Shown one piece after another: positions 63,921 to 64,000 of a stretch of DNA of 64,000 bases (positions are counted from its first letter, which is position 1; every line of letters begins with the position of its first letter). Source of the DNA: Anodontia alba. Lineage: Eukaryota > Mollusca > Bivalvia > Lucinida > Lucinidae. The position numbers and the translations under genes were made by a program. Under the pieces are notes generated by a model, which worked only from the letters and a program-made list of their open reading frames with translations, ran no database searches and had not been told where the DNA came from. Location: positions 16,231,211 through 16,295,210 of the forward strand of contig OZ024821.1 of the NCBI GenBank assembly GCA_964016985.1. The letters run 5' to 3'.

Positions 63921-64000
63921 GGGCAGCAGTCAAATCGCAAACTCGTTTGTTGAATAAACATGTGTACAAGCATAGTGGTGATGCCTGTAAAAAAAGAAAA

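Overview
The window looks like repeat-dense, AT-rich intergenic or intronic DNA from an animal nuclear genome. A bivalve mollusc is my best guess. The reasons are the abundance of short hairpin MITEs, tRNA-derived SINEs whose tails contain GGGCCGTAAAACC, mariner, PIF/Harbinger and non-LTR retrotransposon remains, and 'pearl'-like elements with tandem-repeat cores. I cannot name a species. No bacterial or organellar features are seen, and no host protein-coding gene could be supported. Nearly all open frames are short chance frames or lie inside repeats.

Layout. 0-9 kb: AT-rich unique sequence with GGGCCCAG, GCCGC-hairpin, TTGGAGAC-hairpin and CATYACG-hairpin MITEs, plus one tandem-core element at about 4.9-6.2 kb. 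9-16.5 kb: a second tandem-core element (9.8-11.4 kb), a decayed, internally deleted mariner (about 12.0-12.6 kb) and a full-length but dead mariner with matching ends (14.85-16.14 kb). 16.5-24.5 kb: a dense MITE cluster, a pogo-like MITE abutting a (TA)n(TG)n microsatellite, and nested insertions. 24.6-28 kb: a third tandem-core element, followed by a second tandem family ending in a GCCAGGGGTATAATTA tail. 29.0-31.3 kb: a near-identical 1110-bp direct duplication with a 98-bp inverted piece at its junction. 31.3-36.4 kb: non-LTR retrotransposon fragments abutting a broken HARBI1-like transposase. 37-46 kb: nested pogo-like MITEs, a SINE, long perfect palindromes and many MITEs. 47.2-48.5 kb: a roughly 104-bp satellite interrupted by two hairpin elements. 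49-64 kb: more MITEs, two SINEs, a roughly 140-bp tandem family interrupted by a TTAA-flanked element, and large microsatellites.

How it fits together. Most of the DNA belongs to about ten families of short non-autonomous elements built to one plan: terminal inverted repeats enclosing one or two long near-perfect palindromes. The same palindromic core appears inside elements with different termini. One CTGATCAGACTGCGC-type core has four kinds of ends, and one ACTCRTTAGAAYCGCCTC core occurs in both the CATYACG and the pogo-like families. That suggests cores and ends are exchanged as modules, and it is the main candidate for something undescribed here. The only transposase genes seen (two mariners, one Harbinger) are dead, so the MITEs would have been mobilised from elsewhere in the genome. 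All family relations come from reading by eye; copy numbers and boundaries are approximate unless a target-site duplication is stated.
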